A stretch of DNA of 64,000 nucleotides from Zeus faber (Eukaryota; Chordata; Actinopteri; Zeiformes; Zeidae). Every line of letters starts with the position of its first letter. Position 1 is the first letter of the stretch. Below, piece by piece: positions 1 through 64,000 of the stretch. Where the stretch lies: contig OY482848.1 of assembly GCA_960531495.1 (NCBI GenBank), positions 36,193,317-36,257,316 of the forward strand. Reading direction: 5' to 3'. Below the pieces are notes generated by a model. The model made no database searches, was not told where the DNA came from, and saw only the letters and a list, made by a program, of their open reading frames with translations. Both the position numbers and the translations under genes were made by a program.

Positions 1-55
1 GCTGCCACTGAAGCGCCTTACAAAGTCTTGCATTTAGAATGGGCACGTACTGGTT

Positions 56-165
56 ATCACTCAATTATAAAATGCTTCGATTTTGGCGACCATTTTGTCA
101 GTCTTTGCCAACGGATGACGCATGGTTGCCAGGGTTTCCACGTCTAAAAGTCGGGCTGTTGCACA
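56..165. repeat. hAT-like element end fragment (tentative)
   Basis: This stretch shares a phrase of about 20 bases (TCACTCAATTATAAAATG at 59-76) with 51053-51070. In both places it is followed by a GCATGGTTG block, then CGGGCT/CGGGCC. The ending GTCGGGCT resembles the GGGCTCAAC/GGGCCCGAC termini of the hAT-like copies at 13925-14916 and 51050-51165. It lies in the last intron of the upstream gene. Family assignment is inferred from these cross-matches only. Confidence 0.3.
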
Positions 166-238
166 CTGAATTAGTCTGGAGCCTCCAGAAGAGCAGCTGA
201 ACCACATCTGAACTGATTCATTCCCCCCGCTTCCACAG

Positions 239-533
239 CTTGGACCTGGCCATGCCGTTCAGGAGGGTTCACACGGACCAAGAGGAGGGCGAGGAGGAGG
301 AGGAGGGCGAGGAGGAGGGCGAGGAGGAGGAGGGCGAGGAAGAGGGGGGCAGGGGGCGCTGCTCGGACCAAGGCTCGGGCGACAGCTACCGCTACTCGGA
401 CGACCACGAGAGCTACTCGGACGCCGGCGAGCGTGAGGAGGACGAGGGGCGGGGCGGAGAGCGTGAGGGGCGGGGCCAAGACCACGCCCCGCTCGGCTCC
501 AACAGCGAGAACATGGCAGGTGATGAGAACTGA
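239..533 (+). CDS. terminal coding exon of an unidentified upstream gene (partial, acidic C-terminus)
   Basis: A splice acceptor (CTTCCACAG, ending at 238) opens a reading frame that stops with TGA at 531-533, about 60 bases before an AATAAA. The encoded tail begins LDLAMPFRRVHTDQ. It is followed by a long Glu/Gly run from GAG/GAA repeats and a Ser/Asp/Tyr-rich stretch (SYRYSDDHESYSD). I do not recognise the protein. In mammals FAM161A lies upstream of XPO1 on the same strand, so a fam161a C-terminus is a synteny-based possibility, not a sequence identification. Earlier exons lie left of the window. The GAG-rich run leaves the reverse strand open by base composition, which is a shadow. Confidence 0.5.
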
Positions 534-591
534 AGAGTAATGAAACGACCCGTTAGTAGTTTTAATAACACATATACATAAGAGAAGGCTA

Positions 592-597
592 AATAAA
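592..597 (+). terminator. poly(A) signal of the upstream gene
   Basis: AATAAA lies 59 bases after the TGA of the exon at 239-533, followed by T-rich and GT-containing sequence. This would give that gene a very short 3' UTR. No other canonical hexamer lies between the stop and this point. Confidence 0.55.
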
Positions 598-744
598 ACG
601 TGATGAATGTTTTTACCTTAGAGAGTTTGCTGATAAGTTGGATCTACATCAGACCAACACTGAGGATACAACAATTTAAAAACGAGGGAACTATTATTTT
701 AGTTTACTAGTATTTATAAGAGTTTAAATTATTGTTCCATGAAA

Positions 745-1035
745 TTACGTCTTTTTTTGAGTATGAAACAAAGGATGAGACGAGCGTTGGCTCTGGCTCA
801 CGGGCCGTCACAGAGGCGAGCGCCCGAGGCGAGCCGCACCACCGAGGCGAAAGGTTTGTTTCACGACGCGCACGAGCTTAGAGTCACGGTTGACATTGTG
901 ACATAGGAAGGGCTTTGTCACAGTGTGACGGGCGATAGGGCGACTACGACTGGTTTCAACCGCTTTCAACGGGAGTTGTCTATTGTGACGCGCGTACAGA
1001 GTATGCAGAGTATGTGTGTTACAGAGTGTAACACA
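745..1035 (-). repeat. LTR (downstream copy) of the fossil element
   Basis: This is the left-hand direct repeat of the element at 745-2460. It contains GTGACATAGGAAGGGCTTTGT and GGGCGATAGGGCGACTACGA blocks that also occur in the solo copy at 6650-6945. Exact termini cannot be fixed by eye. Confidence 0.55.
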
Positions 1036-2109
1036 ACGTTAGACAAAAATAAACCTCAAACCAATCCAACATAGGTACATGTAAATATATGCTGAGAACA
1101 ATGCAGAAACAAATCCAATGAAATAAATGATGAAATATAAACGGTATGCCCACAAATAACACGTTGTATATGGTTATCAGAAAAAACCTAGCCCTTGACG
1201 GGCGGTAAAACCCAGTGGGAAAGCCAGGAAGTCCTTTTGATGGCACTGGCGAAGGAAAAAGATGACTGTGTAACAAGGCGGGGGATGAGGCAGATCAGAC
1301 CGGAGGGGTGTGGGGTCCGAGGGCCATGCAGCAGGATGTTGGGTTTTTCACCTCCTCATCTGATCGGGTTGAGATTGGTCATGACCATGGTCCTCTGCTG
1401 GCGTTCCGTGCCCCCGGCCTCATTTCCCTTGGTCAAAACGACTGCTGTTATATCCTGACTGATTGGATTGATCGGGACCTTCGCGGGACCAATGGCCGAA
1501 TTTGCCGCAGCGGTAGCATGGGCAGTCGTTGCGGTGTCCGGGACGTCCATGACCACGGGTGTCGTGTCGGTCATTTTGCCGTTGTTGGCGATCATGGTTG
1601 TCCCGGTTTCCTTGGGCGATCACCTGGGCCAGCATGACCATCCGGCCCCTGGTCTCTTTTCGTCACGTCGCCTCGGCTTTGCTTTGTTTGTCCCGTGAGT
1701 GGGCGTCTTCAGCCTTCAACCCTCACCTTTACCTTTAACCCTCACCTTTACCTTTAACTGCTTTAGCTGATTAGTACTTAAACGCCCACCAAGTGGGTTC
1801 TCCCATCTATCCACCTGTGCAAACATTTGTGGCTCCTGCCTTTTAATAAAATGATATGGAGCTGCATGTTCCCTTCTCCTTTAATTTTCCACATCTAACT
1901 TACTATTTCCTGAACTCATTGTGGTAATAATCGTATGGACTTAAACCATAGATTACGAGAACTCAATTACTGGACTTGGGTAACGTAGCTCGAGGCGACG
2001 CCCCGGAGTCCCACCGAAGGACGGTCCTCCAAACGAGGTTGTTTTATCAGGCCTTCCTTCTTCGTTGGTCCTCCTGGATGAAGCTCGATCCTGTTCGCGA
2101 CGCCAGATA

Positions 2110-2455
2110 ATGTGACCGTAGAATTTTTTTATTTTTTTTTTCGAGTATTAAACAAAGGATGAGAGAGACGAGAGTTAGCTCTTGATCAAGGGTGGTCACA
2201 GAGGCGAGCTCCGAGAGGAACTGCACCTCTGAGACCAACAGTTTATTTCAAGACACACAAGCTTATATAGTCATGGTTCACATGTATGACATGGGAAGCG
2301 TTTGTCATAATGTAACGAGCAATAGTGCGACTAGAACTGGTTCTGACTGGTTTCAATGGGAGTTGTTTATTGTGACGCGCGTACAGAGTATGCAGAGTAC
2401 GTGCGTTACACAACTGCGTTTGATTATATGATCACACAATAATACAGCATTGTAG
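2110..2455 (-). repeat. LTR (upstream copy) of the fossil element
   Basis: This is the right-hand direct repeat. It shares TGACGCGCGTACAGAGTATG with the left copy. It sits next to the primer-binding-site-like stretch at about 2083-2107, so it is the 5' LTR in the element's own, minus-strand orientation. Confidence 0.55.
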
Positions 2456-2460
2456 AATAC

Positions 2461-3077
2461 ATACAACAATTATAACATTGGATAATATGTCTTGTCTGAC
2501 AGCAATCTTCATGCTTTGATAATGTTGTCTACATACAGTATAGGGTTATTTCAGATTAAATGTAGCCTTTTAACACATTTAAATATTGTTGTCCAAGATA
2601 TTTCCTCTCATTGTTTTTTTCACATGTGCTCATTATGACTTTGTATGGCTTCCAAACTGAAATAAAATGACACAATTTTGTCAAAAACGATTGGGTTTGT
2701 TACACTTATTTAAGATAAGACTTTATTGATCGCAGGGGAATTCAGGTGTTAAAGCAGCAGAAGTTGACTGACCGGTGCGAGTCAAAAAGATCAAACAGAA
2801 TGAAATATACAGTATCTACACATTTATCGACAGAGGTTAACAGGGAGTAAAAGGAAAGTACAAATAGTATTTACATGATACCATACAGTGTAGAAGCAGT
2901 GCAGTAATAATAATATGCAGTGATAGTACTAATACATATGTACTAGTAATATTACTGCACTGCTGGTATGGTATAGTGTATGTGTAAAGCCATGTTGTAT
3001 AAATAAATCTAGCTGTAATCTGATGAAACTGCAGTATAGTAATTAAAAAATAAATGTGGCATAATAATAGCATAGAT

Positions 3078-3111
<34 letters not shown>

Positions 3112-3479
3112 CTTGTGTTCACCCCAGAGGTAAATTGTGGCGTTACAGCATTGCACAAAGAAAGAAATAAAGGAAACAAATGTATTTTGTATGGAAACCT
3201 ATAGGGGGCTATATTAAAAATGAAAATGTTATTCCCCAGTAGCATTTTAATGGTCCACATATGTACGTGTTGCTCGACTGCGATAAACTGCTTTGCATTC
3301 CCGCACACTCGTATGAACATATTACAATAAAATGTGTCGGTTTGACTTTTCATTTTCAAGTCCGACGCCACTGTACTGCACGGCGGATCGCATTCAAACG
3401 TCCGTTGGAGCATGAAAATGCAAGACGGTTTTCGTCAACTCCACTTCATGGGGGCGACGCTTCAAGTCACGATTGACGT
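2461..3479. other. intergenic stretch, AT-rich, with minor repeats
   Basis: No gene is supported here. A dispersed-repeat fragment lies at about 2702-2816 (AAGATAAGACTTTATTGATCG and GGGGAATTCAGGTGTTA). This resembles a teleost LINE/SINE 3' region, and a shorter relative is at 37362-37412. A (CAGA)n microsatellite is at about 3080-3111. The rest is plain AT-rich sequence leading into the CpG-rich xpo1 promoter. Confidence 0.6.
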
Positions 3480-4358
3480 CTATTCTCGTCGTTCGACCTT
3501 TGACTCAGACACTGTTCCCACCTTCGCGGAACGCCAGCCTCCTCGCCGAGCGACACGGTCCCTGTCGGCTTCCGTAGCTCCGATCCATTCGACTGCGTGC
3601 GCGCGCGTCCAAGGACAAACAGAAACACATGGGCCGAGTGGGCGGGACCCGCCGGACTGACAGCGCCGCCCGGCCAATCGGGCCGCGCGGCGCGGGAGCG
3701 CGTCCGCCAATCGGGCGCCGCGGGGGGCGTGCCCTCGGTCCAAAATTTTCCGCGGCGGCCAAGCGCAGAAAGACCGAGATGGAACAGCCCGGTCTGAACC
3801 GGTTTCAACCGGTCCGCGGTCTGAGCGCACAGCACGGGAGGCGAGGCAGAGCGCACGCCGGCACGCGAACGCCACCCGAACCGCCGTGTGAAGCGGCAGG
3901 AAGCGCAACAAACCGAATAAAAGCCTTAAAGCAATTTACTGAGCCGGAACACACCGCTCCTGGTGGGACTCCGCGAAGCCGAAGCCGCTAACCCAACTAG
4001 CCTGGCTACCGCTAGCCCGCATGCTAACGCGCTGCTAGCCGAGTATCAACCGAGCATCAGACAAAAATAAAAAGTACATTGTGCTGAGTATCTGGGGGGA
4101 GGAGTACATGCTGCGGCATAAGGTCTACGCGCAGGCAGCGAAGAAGTACCCGGGGGACGGTTTAACTGGGCGCGGGTCACGGCGTGTTAGCCTGGTTGGT
4201 CGCGAGCTAGCTAGCTAGCTAGCTGTCATGAGATAAACGGAGCGGAGGGTTTACGCCGAGTTTCACCGACCCAGACGCGGGGACGAGAGCCGAGTCGCTG
4301 CACCAGCTACAAAACGACGGGATAGTTTTATTCACACGGAAAAGACCAGAACAAGTGG
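3480..4358 (+). promoter_or_regulatory. xpo1 CpG-rich promoter and probable untranslated exon 1
   Basis: Base composition changes sharply here to a CpG-dense region, typical of a vertebrate housekeeping promoter. Two CCAAT boxes stand in the same orientation at 3674-3678 and 3707-3711, 33 bases apart. An AP-1-like TGACTCA is at 3501-3507. There is no clear TATA box. A strong donor (GTGG|GTAAGT, GT at 4359) is the best candidate for the end of a noncoding exon 1, because the first coding exon starts with only about four bases before the ATG. A second possible donor (GTGAGC) is near 4676. The transcription start site is not determinable from sequence alone. Confidence 0.55.
3674..3711 (+). promoter_or_regulatory. 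tandem CCAAT boxes, candidate NF-Y sites of xpo1
   Basis: GGCCAATCGG and CGCCAATCGG occur with start-to-start spacing of 33 bases, about three helical turns, inside the CpG-rich promoter. NF-Y acting through CCAAT boxes is established for the human CRM1 promoter. The orthology of these boxes is inferred. Confidence 0.5.
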
Positions 4359-5282
4359 GTAAGTCGAGCCCACCCAGACCTCCATGTGGACACTGCGTTT
4401 AAGTGACTTGGTGGTTTTTCTTCCACGCTGCGTTGGTGGGAAGACTCCAGAGAGAAGGCAGGAGCAACTCACGGATTCATCTCGTCGCCGTAACATAGTG
4501 TTTACATAGAACCACACGGGCCGGACCCGCGCCGGAGAATCGGGGTTAATGTGGAGTTTGAGGGAGGGGTTGTCTCGCCCGCTCGCGGCCTCGTGGCGGC
4601 GCTGTTTCTTTCCATTAAAACGCTTCTGGGCTTTATAATAATTCCACCACGTGGTTTAAATGTTCTGCGGCGTGGTGAGCGTGTTCCGAGCAGCCACCCA
4701 GCTCCGCAGCGCCGTGGCTGCCACACAGAACCGGGCAAAGCGACGCTGGTCGTAGTTTAAAAAAAAAAAAGCGATGGCGGAAGAAATACTCGGAGCTTTT
4801 ACTTTAGTAAAAACACAAATACTCGGGCGTTGAGTGCACGCAACGTAGTGAAAGTATTTGTAATGTTGCGCGTGCGAGTCTGTAATACTTAAAAAGGTAC
4901 TAAGCTTTTATTCTGCAGATGTTGCTCATGCAGAGCCTGATGTGGCGTTAAGTCAGAGCCGTTTTCAAGGAAATGAACCAAATGAATCACGGATGAGCAG
5001 TTTGATAGATCCAGTGCCTGCTTTTTAAGTGATGAGACCAGTAAAAATAAAAAGTAATACAGCACTAGAGTAAATAGTACAGCTATTTTGAAATTTAGTG
5101 GAGTAAAAGTTCACTAAGGAAGTACTTGTACTTTATTTGATTTGATGGTTTCATTTGCCCCCCCCCCCTGCGTTTTCCATCGACACAGCGGCAATACGTT
5201 TTCAATGTTATTTTTCTTTATTTGGAATAGTAGCTGCTCCAGTAGAACAAAGTGGCTGACTCTTCCCCCTTCGCACCTCCAG
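4359..5282 (+). other. xpo1 intron 1 (probable)
   Basis: This lies between the proposed exon-1 donor and the acceptor CACCTCCAG at 5282. The first 400 bases remain GC-rich and could hold an alternative first exon. The rest is AT-rich without a recognisable element. No coding potential is supported. Confidence 0.45.
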
Positions 5283-5286
5283 CTCC

Positions 5287-18184
<12,898 letters not shown>

Positions 18185-19700
18185 GCCCGTGTGCGCGGTG
18201 CTCGAGAGGATGAGCGTGTGAGCGTGCGTGTGACTGAGGGGCGGGGGGCCGCCCGGGCCCCGAGCGCTTTGGTTGTAGGTCGACCAAATAGTTGCCAAGA
18301 TGTAAATGAGATGAAGACATTTGGAAACGTTTTATATGCAGATGATAACACGCTGATTTCTTTAGTCCCCCATTTTGCTGATTTGAGCTTTACGTTTGTT
18401 CACCATCGGTTTAGACGTGCATGAAGTGGAACGAATTAAAGGTTATTTTTTATTCCCTCCACAAGCGCATAGTACTTTTTTCTTTTTTTTTTTTTTAATT
18501 TGTTAATATGTAAAATATATATATATTTGTGGGAAGCTCCTGCAGTGCTGTGATGAACGGTTTCACTGCCGGAGGGGCGTGGTGTGCGGCAGCCGAGCTG
18601 CTTGTCGCGCTCCTGACCTCGTGTTTTTGTTTAATCAGTTTTTCTTTGGTGTTTTCTTTTAGATTTTCTTTATTTTTTATTTTTATTTTTTCTCTCCCCT
18701 CTCTCTGTGGAGGGAGTTTTGAATTTGGACATAAATGTTGAGTGAAGGAAGGCTATAACCCTGTGCACATAATCCTGTTTGTAAAACTATCTTAGTACTA
18801 TGGGAACATAAAGTTGGCTATTTTTACAAAACCTGCTGTGTCACCGTGCACTTCTTGTACATTTCTTTTACACTCCGCTCTCACGGTTTTGGGGAAAGTC
18901 TCAAAGTTGTCCTCCAGGTCTGTGAATATCATGAAAATGATGCATCCAACACTGAATGGGTGTCTGGAGGAGAACAGGGTTCTGCACGGACTGGAGATGA
19001 GAATTAAGAGTTTGAAGCATTTTTTAATTTAGTGCTTCCACTGTAATGTTCAACACCTGTATTGTACAAAGGTATAATGTAATTTGTTCATTATTTAGTT
19101 ACTATGTGTTTTGCTCGAGTACTTCGATTATTCTTTCCACCACTTATTACCGCACACTAAAGCTTGGTACATACCTGAACAACCTGTGTGATGCAAACAG
19201 CTGACACTGAAAGGGTTTTAACATGTTTACATCAGAATTTTGTGAGCACTCGCAGTCTTTCAATCAGTTGTTTTTTTGTTTGTATTTTTTTTTATCATTA
19301 ATTCATTAGGAAAGAATCTCTAATCCTCTCCAGGACACGATGGTTGGGTGGGAGGAAATGAGAATGTGTTCAACTTTTAATGCCTGACAACATAAAATAT
19401 TGACTTTCCAAAAGCATCATGTCATTTTCCTTTGGGAGGCTGAATGGGACACTTCATAAAACACCGGTTCTGTGAAGGGTTTAAAACTGGAGTTATGCAT
19501 TACAAAGAAAAAAAACTACTTCAGTGGGAGTACGGCTGTGTATCTTATGAGGAAAGCTGAGCAATGTTTTGGAAAGCACCAAAACTAAGTTTGATTTATG
19601 TTCGTGACAAGCAAAACAGGATTTTTTTTTTTTTTTACATCCAGATGACAACATAAATGTAGTATGCAATCAAAAAGATTAAAGTGTGATCTTATTATAG
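18185..19700 (+). other. xpo1 3' UTR
   Basis: AT-rich sequence with T-runs follows the TGA at 18182-18184. It has no further exon-like frame. The best terminal hexamer is ATTAAA at 19678-19683, followed by GTGTGATC and a T/GT-rich stretch, giving a 3' UTR of about 1.5 kb. A shorter alternative could use AATTAAAGG near 18435. The UTR end is an estimate. Confidence 0.5.
19678..19683 (+). terminator. candidate xpo1 poly(A) signal
   Basis: ATTAAA variant hexamer with GT/T-rich sequence in the next 40 bases. It lies just before the SINE-like repeat at 19753. Confidence 0.4.
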
Positions 19701-19752
19701 GAGTTCACCATAACTTAGGCTTCACATTTTTTGTAATGGTGTAATACTTTTA

Positions 19753-20186
19753 GAAGAAGAAGAAACAGTCTTTAATTGTCACACGACACTCCACAACACA
19801 TGCTTGCACACACGCACACATGCACATGCTTGATGGTGGCCGGTGAAATGGCTCCTCTGCTTTTGACCCATCCTGGCTTGTCCTTCCTCCGGGGGCACAG
19901 CCAGGAGCAGTGGGCAGTGTACGTGGACGCTCGGGGACCAGGTGATAAGTGTCCATCGCTGGTCAGACCATGATGGTGCATATTTTTGAGGGGGGTCCTT
20001 ACTGACGTGAGGTGGAGGAAACCCCATGTGAGCACGGGGAGAACATGCAAACTCCACACAGAAAGGCTCCTGTTTGGGAGATAACCCACCGGAGCACAGT
20101 ACCAACAGCGCCCCAGGCGGGAATCAAACCCAGGACCTTCTTGCTGTGAGGCAGCAGTGCAATGCACTGCGCCACCGTGCCACGGA
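19753..20186 (-). mobile_element. tRNA-like-headed SINE-like repeat
   Basis: Read on the minus strand it starts at about 20186 with GTGGCACGGTGGCGCAGTGC (box-A-like). Then comes a TCCTGGGTTTGATTCCCG box-B-like stretch, then GTGGAGTTTGCATGTTCTCC, a common teleost interspersed-repeat phrase. It ends near 19753 in a (TTC)n-type tail after ACAATTAAAGACTG. The structure suggests a Pol III-derived retroposon of about 430 bases. Family name not determinable here. Confidence 0.55.
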
Positions 20187-20600
20187 TTGAGAAAAGAAAG
20201 TGGATTGTGGATTGTGATTAGTGGATTGAGAAAATAAAGTATTACAACAGAGGACTGAGGCGAAGGAAAAGAAAGACATTTGTTTATTCTCTCTTCCATC
20301 TATTACTTTCACTATCATTGCATACAGTTATTTTTATTACTTTATATTTATGTCATGTAAAAAACGTATATCTTAGACCAATCGTCTTGAAAGCTTTGCT
20401 TTCTCGACATGACAAAAATGAATACAATATGAAACTTAACAAATCAAGAAAATAAATATACTTCGAGAATAAATCGAAATTACGAATTTAAGGTCGCAAT
20501 GTTGACACTACTACTTTTTGGAATAAAATGGAAATCTGAGTTGAATCTGAAAATGCCCGTGTTGTCGCCGCCGTCCGGTGCTGTGCTGCAGCTTCTGAAA
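20187..20600. other. xpo1-usp34 intergenic spacer
   Basis: AT-rich sequence with a small imperfect duplication around 20190-20245 (GATTGAGAAAAGAAAGT and GATTGAGAAAATAAAGT). No gene, promoter or known element is seen. Confidence 0.5.
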
Positions 20601-20603
20601 CAC

Positions 20604-20989
20604 GTTGTCGTCGGTGTTGTTGTTGTTGTTGTTGTCGTTGTTGTTGTTGTCGTCGTTGTCGTTGTTGTCGTTGTCGTCGTTGTTGTCGTTGTTGTCGTTG
20701 TTGTCGTCGTTGTTGTTGTTGTGGTCGTTGTTGTCGTCGTTGTCGTCGTTGTTGTCGTTGTTGTTGTTGTTGTCGTCGTTGTCGTCGTTGTCGTTGTTGT
20801 TGTCGTCGTTGTCGTCGTCGTTGTCGTCGTTGTCGTCGTCGTTGTCGTCGTTGTTGTTGTTGTTGTTGTGGTCGTCGTTGTTGTCGTCGTTGTTGTTGTT
20901 GTTGTTGTGGTCGTCGTTGTCGTCGTTGTTGTCGTCGTTGTTGTTGTTGTGGTCGTCGTTGTTGTCGTCGTTGTCGTCGTTGTTGTTTG
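20604..20989 (+). repeat. (GTT/GTC)n trinucleotide array, about 385 bases
   Basis: An almost pure run of GTT and GTC triplets with occasional GTG, ending about 80 bases before the usp34 core-promoter palindrome. It opens long frames of Val, Leu/Ser or (reverse) Asn/Asp, all artefacts. The C/T alternation sits at the C of each TCG, so every GTC followed by G carries a CpG. Confidence 0.97.
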
Positions 20990-21070
20990 AATTGTGACTT
21001 TTTATTTCGCTCACGATGAATCGACTGGAAACAGCGTCACGGCGCCTGGACGGCAAAGTTTGCGCGGAAC

Positions 21071-21080
21071 TCTCGCGAGA
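21071..21080. promoter_or_regulatory. TCTCGCGAGA core-promoter element
   Basis: A perfect 10-base palindrome about 310 bases before the usp34 ATG. This motif is a known activator of CpG-island promoters, bound by BANP and reported for ZBTB33, and its activity depends on lack of methylation. Its role here is inferred. Confidence 0.6.
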
Positions 21081-21140
21081 TCACCGAAAAGAGTCGAACG
21101 AGTCGAAGGAGACGGAGCGGAAAGTTCCGAGCGATCCAAC

Positions 21141-21179
21141 ATGGCCGCCGTGCCTGCTCCCCCGACTAGCGCTCAGTAG
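21141..21179 (+). promoter_or_regulatory. possible upstream ORF in the usp34 leader
   Basis: ATGGCCGCCGTG... encodes MAAVPAPPTSAQ and stops with TAG at 21177-21179, about 205 bases before the main ATG. If transcription starts upstream of 21141 it would be a short uORF in fair Kozak context (AAC before ATGG). If transcription starts at the overlapping YY1-like site it would be excluded. Confidence 0.3.
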
Positions 21180-21383
21180 GAGACCGCAACTCGACCCCTT
21201 CTCGGGCGTCTCCCGCTCCGGTGTCCGTCCGTTCTGTCCGAACACGAATACCCTCCGCGGCTCCCGCGCTCCGCGGCGTTTTCACATCGGATCTACCCCC
21301 CGAAACGCGTTTTATTTTGGGCCTTCCCACGCTCCGGACCGCCAGCTGCCCAGATGCTGTGAGGAGGCTCCGCTTCGGGAACC

Positions 21384-64000
<42,617 letters not shown>

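Larger units (their letters stand above)
745..2460 (-). mobile_element. decayed LTR retroelement / endogenous-retrovirus-like fossil
   Basis: Two related direct repeats of about 300 bases, at about 745-1035 and 2110-2455, flank about 1.07 kb of internal sequence. Both share GATGAGA...GACGAG, GTCACAGAGGCGAGC, GGGCGATAGGGCGACTA-like and TATTGTGACGCGCGTACAG blocks. On the minus strand the internal part contains a Gag nucleocapsid-type zinc-knuckle motif (CYRCGKFGHW, about 1490-1530). Just inside the right repeat, at about 2083-2107, is a primer-binding-site-like sequence starting TGGCGTCGCGAACAGG. The element therefore reads right to left. It is broken, with most of pol and env absent, and its two repeats are clearly diverged, so it is old. 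A gammaretrovirus-like origin is suggested by the single knuckle but is not proven. Confidence 0.6.
20995..21383 (+). promoter_or_regulatory. usp34 CpG-rich promoter and 5' UTR
   Basis: CpG density rises from about 21040. It contains a perfect TCTCGCGAGA palindrome (21071-21080) and a YY1-like AACATGGCCGCC at 21138-21149. No TATA box is seen. The 5' UTR runs without a needed intron to the ATG at 21384. The exact start site is not determinable. High CpG continues through about 22200 in intron 1. Confidence 0.6.

Noticed and set aside
171-485. 104-codon minus-strand frame (Ala/Leu/Val-rich) opposite the first exon
   Set aside because: It mirrors the GAG/GAC-rich coding exon on the + strand and has no gene structure of its own.
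3480-3911. Several long frames on both strands in the xpo1 promoter
   Set aside because: High GC content removes stop codons. The frames are rich in Arg/Ala/Pro without domain features and lie in the CpG-rich promoter.
4203-4222. GCTA repeat (GCTAGCTAGCTAGCTAGCT) as a regulatory palindrome
   Set aside because: A simple tetranucleotide repeat is self-complementary by nature; no known factor site is implied.
20499-20997. Long open frames of poly-Val, Leu/Ser and Asn/Asp
   Set aside because: They arise from the GTT/GTC triplet array; there is no splice context, no domain, and several frames are open at once.

Overview
The window is nuclear DNA from a ray-finned fish, probably a percomorph teleost. 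It has compact but numerous GT-AG introns, CpG-rich promoters, very many GT/CA microsatellites and typical teleost repeats: an L2-type LINE with SINEs that share its 3' tail, hAT- and Tigger-like DNA transposons, and LTR relics. Two large host genes lie head-to-tail on the + strand: xpo1 (exportin 1/CRM1, complete) and usp34 (a giant ubiquitin-specific protease, 5' part only). This is the same order and relative orientation as the human XPO1-USP34 neighbourhood.

Layout. 1-600 holds the last exon of an unidentified upstream gene ending in an acidic tail. 745-2460 is a decayed LTR-retroelement fossil on the minus strand. 2461-3480 is intergenic. 3480-4358 is the CpG-rich xpo1 promoter with two CCAAT boxes and a probable untranslated first exon. 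The xpo1 coding region runs from 5287 to 18184 in 24 exons; all junctions keep phase and give 1,066 residues. Its introns carry a solo LTR (6.65-6.95 kb), a (GT)n that begins exactly at a splice donor (8197), a 5'-truncated L2-type LINE that fills almost a whole intron (9.54-11.30 kb) and a hAT-like element (13.9-14.9 kb). The 3' UTR, a SINE-like repeat and a 385-bp GTT/GTC array separate the genes. The usp34 promoter (about 21.0-21.4 kb) carries a perfect TCTCGCGAGA palindrome.

usp34 begins at 21384 and continues past the right edge. I could place 63 exons in phase (8,085 coding nt, 2,695 codons). They cover the long N-terminal helical-repeat region, an acidic disordered block (40.4-41.1 kb), the USP catalytic domain (Cys box at 55810, His box at 58369) and part of the C-terminal region. 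Introns hold nested DNA transposons (Tigger-like inside hAT-like at 32.3-33.5 kb), an 8-bp-based VNTR with a 288-bp higher-order duplication (34.2-34.9 kb), several minisatellites, SINEs and a GC-AG intron (61885).

The two proteins are housekeeping factors. XPO1 exports leucine-rich-NES cargo from the nucleus with RanGTP. USP34 removes ubiquitin from substrates in Wnt/axin and DNA-damage signalling. Nothing in the sequence shows that they act in one pathway; their adjacency is conserved synteny. I found no clearly new protein system. The most unusual material is the relationship between simple repeats or minisatellites and splice sites, and the near-replacement of introns by transposons.
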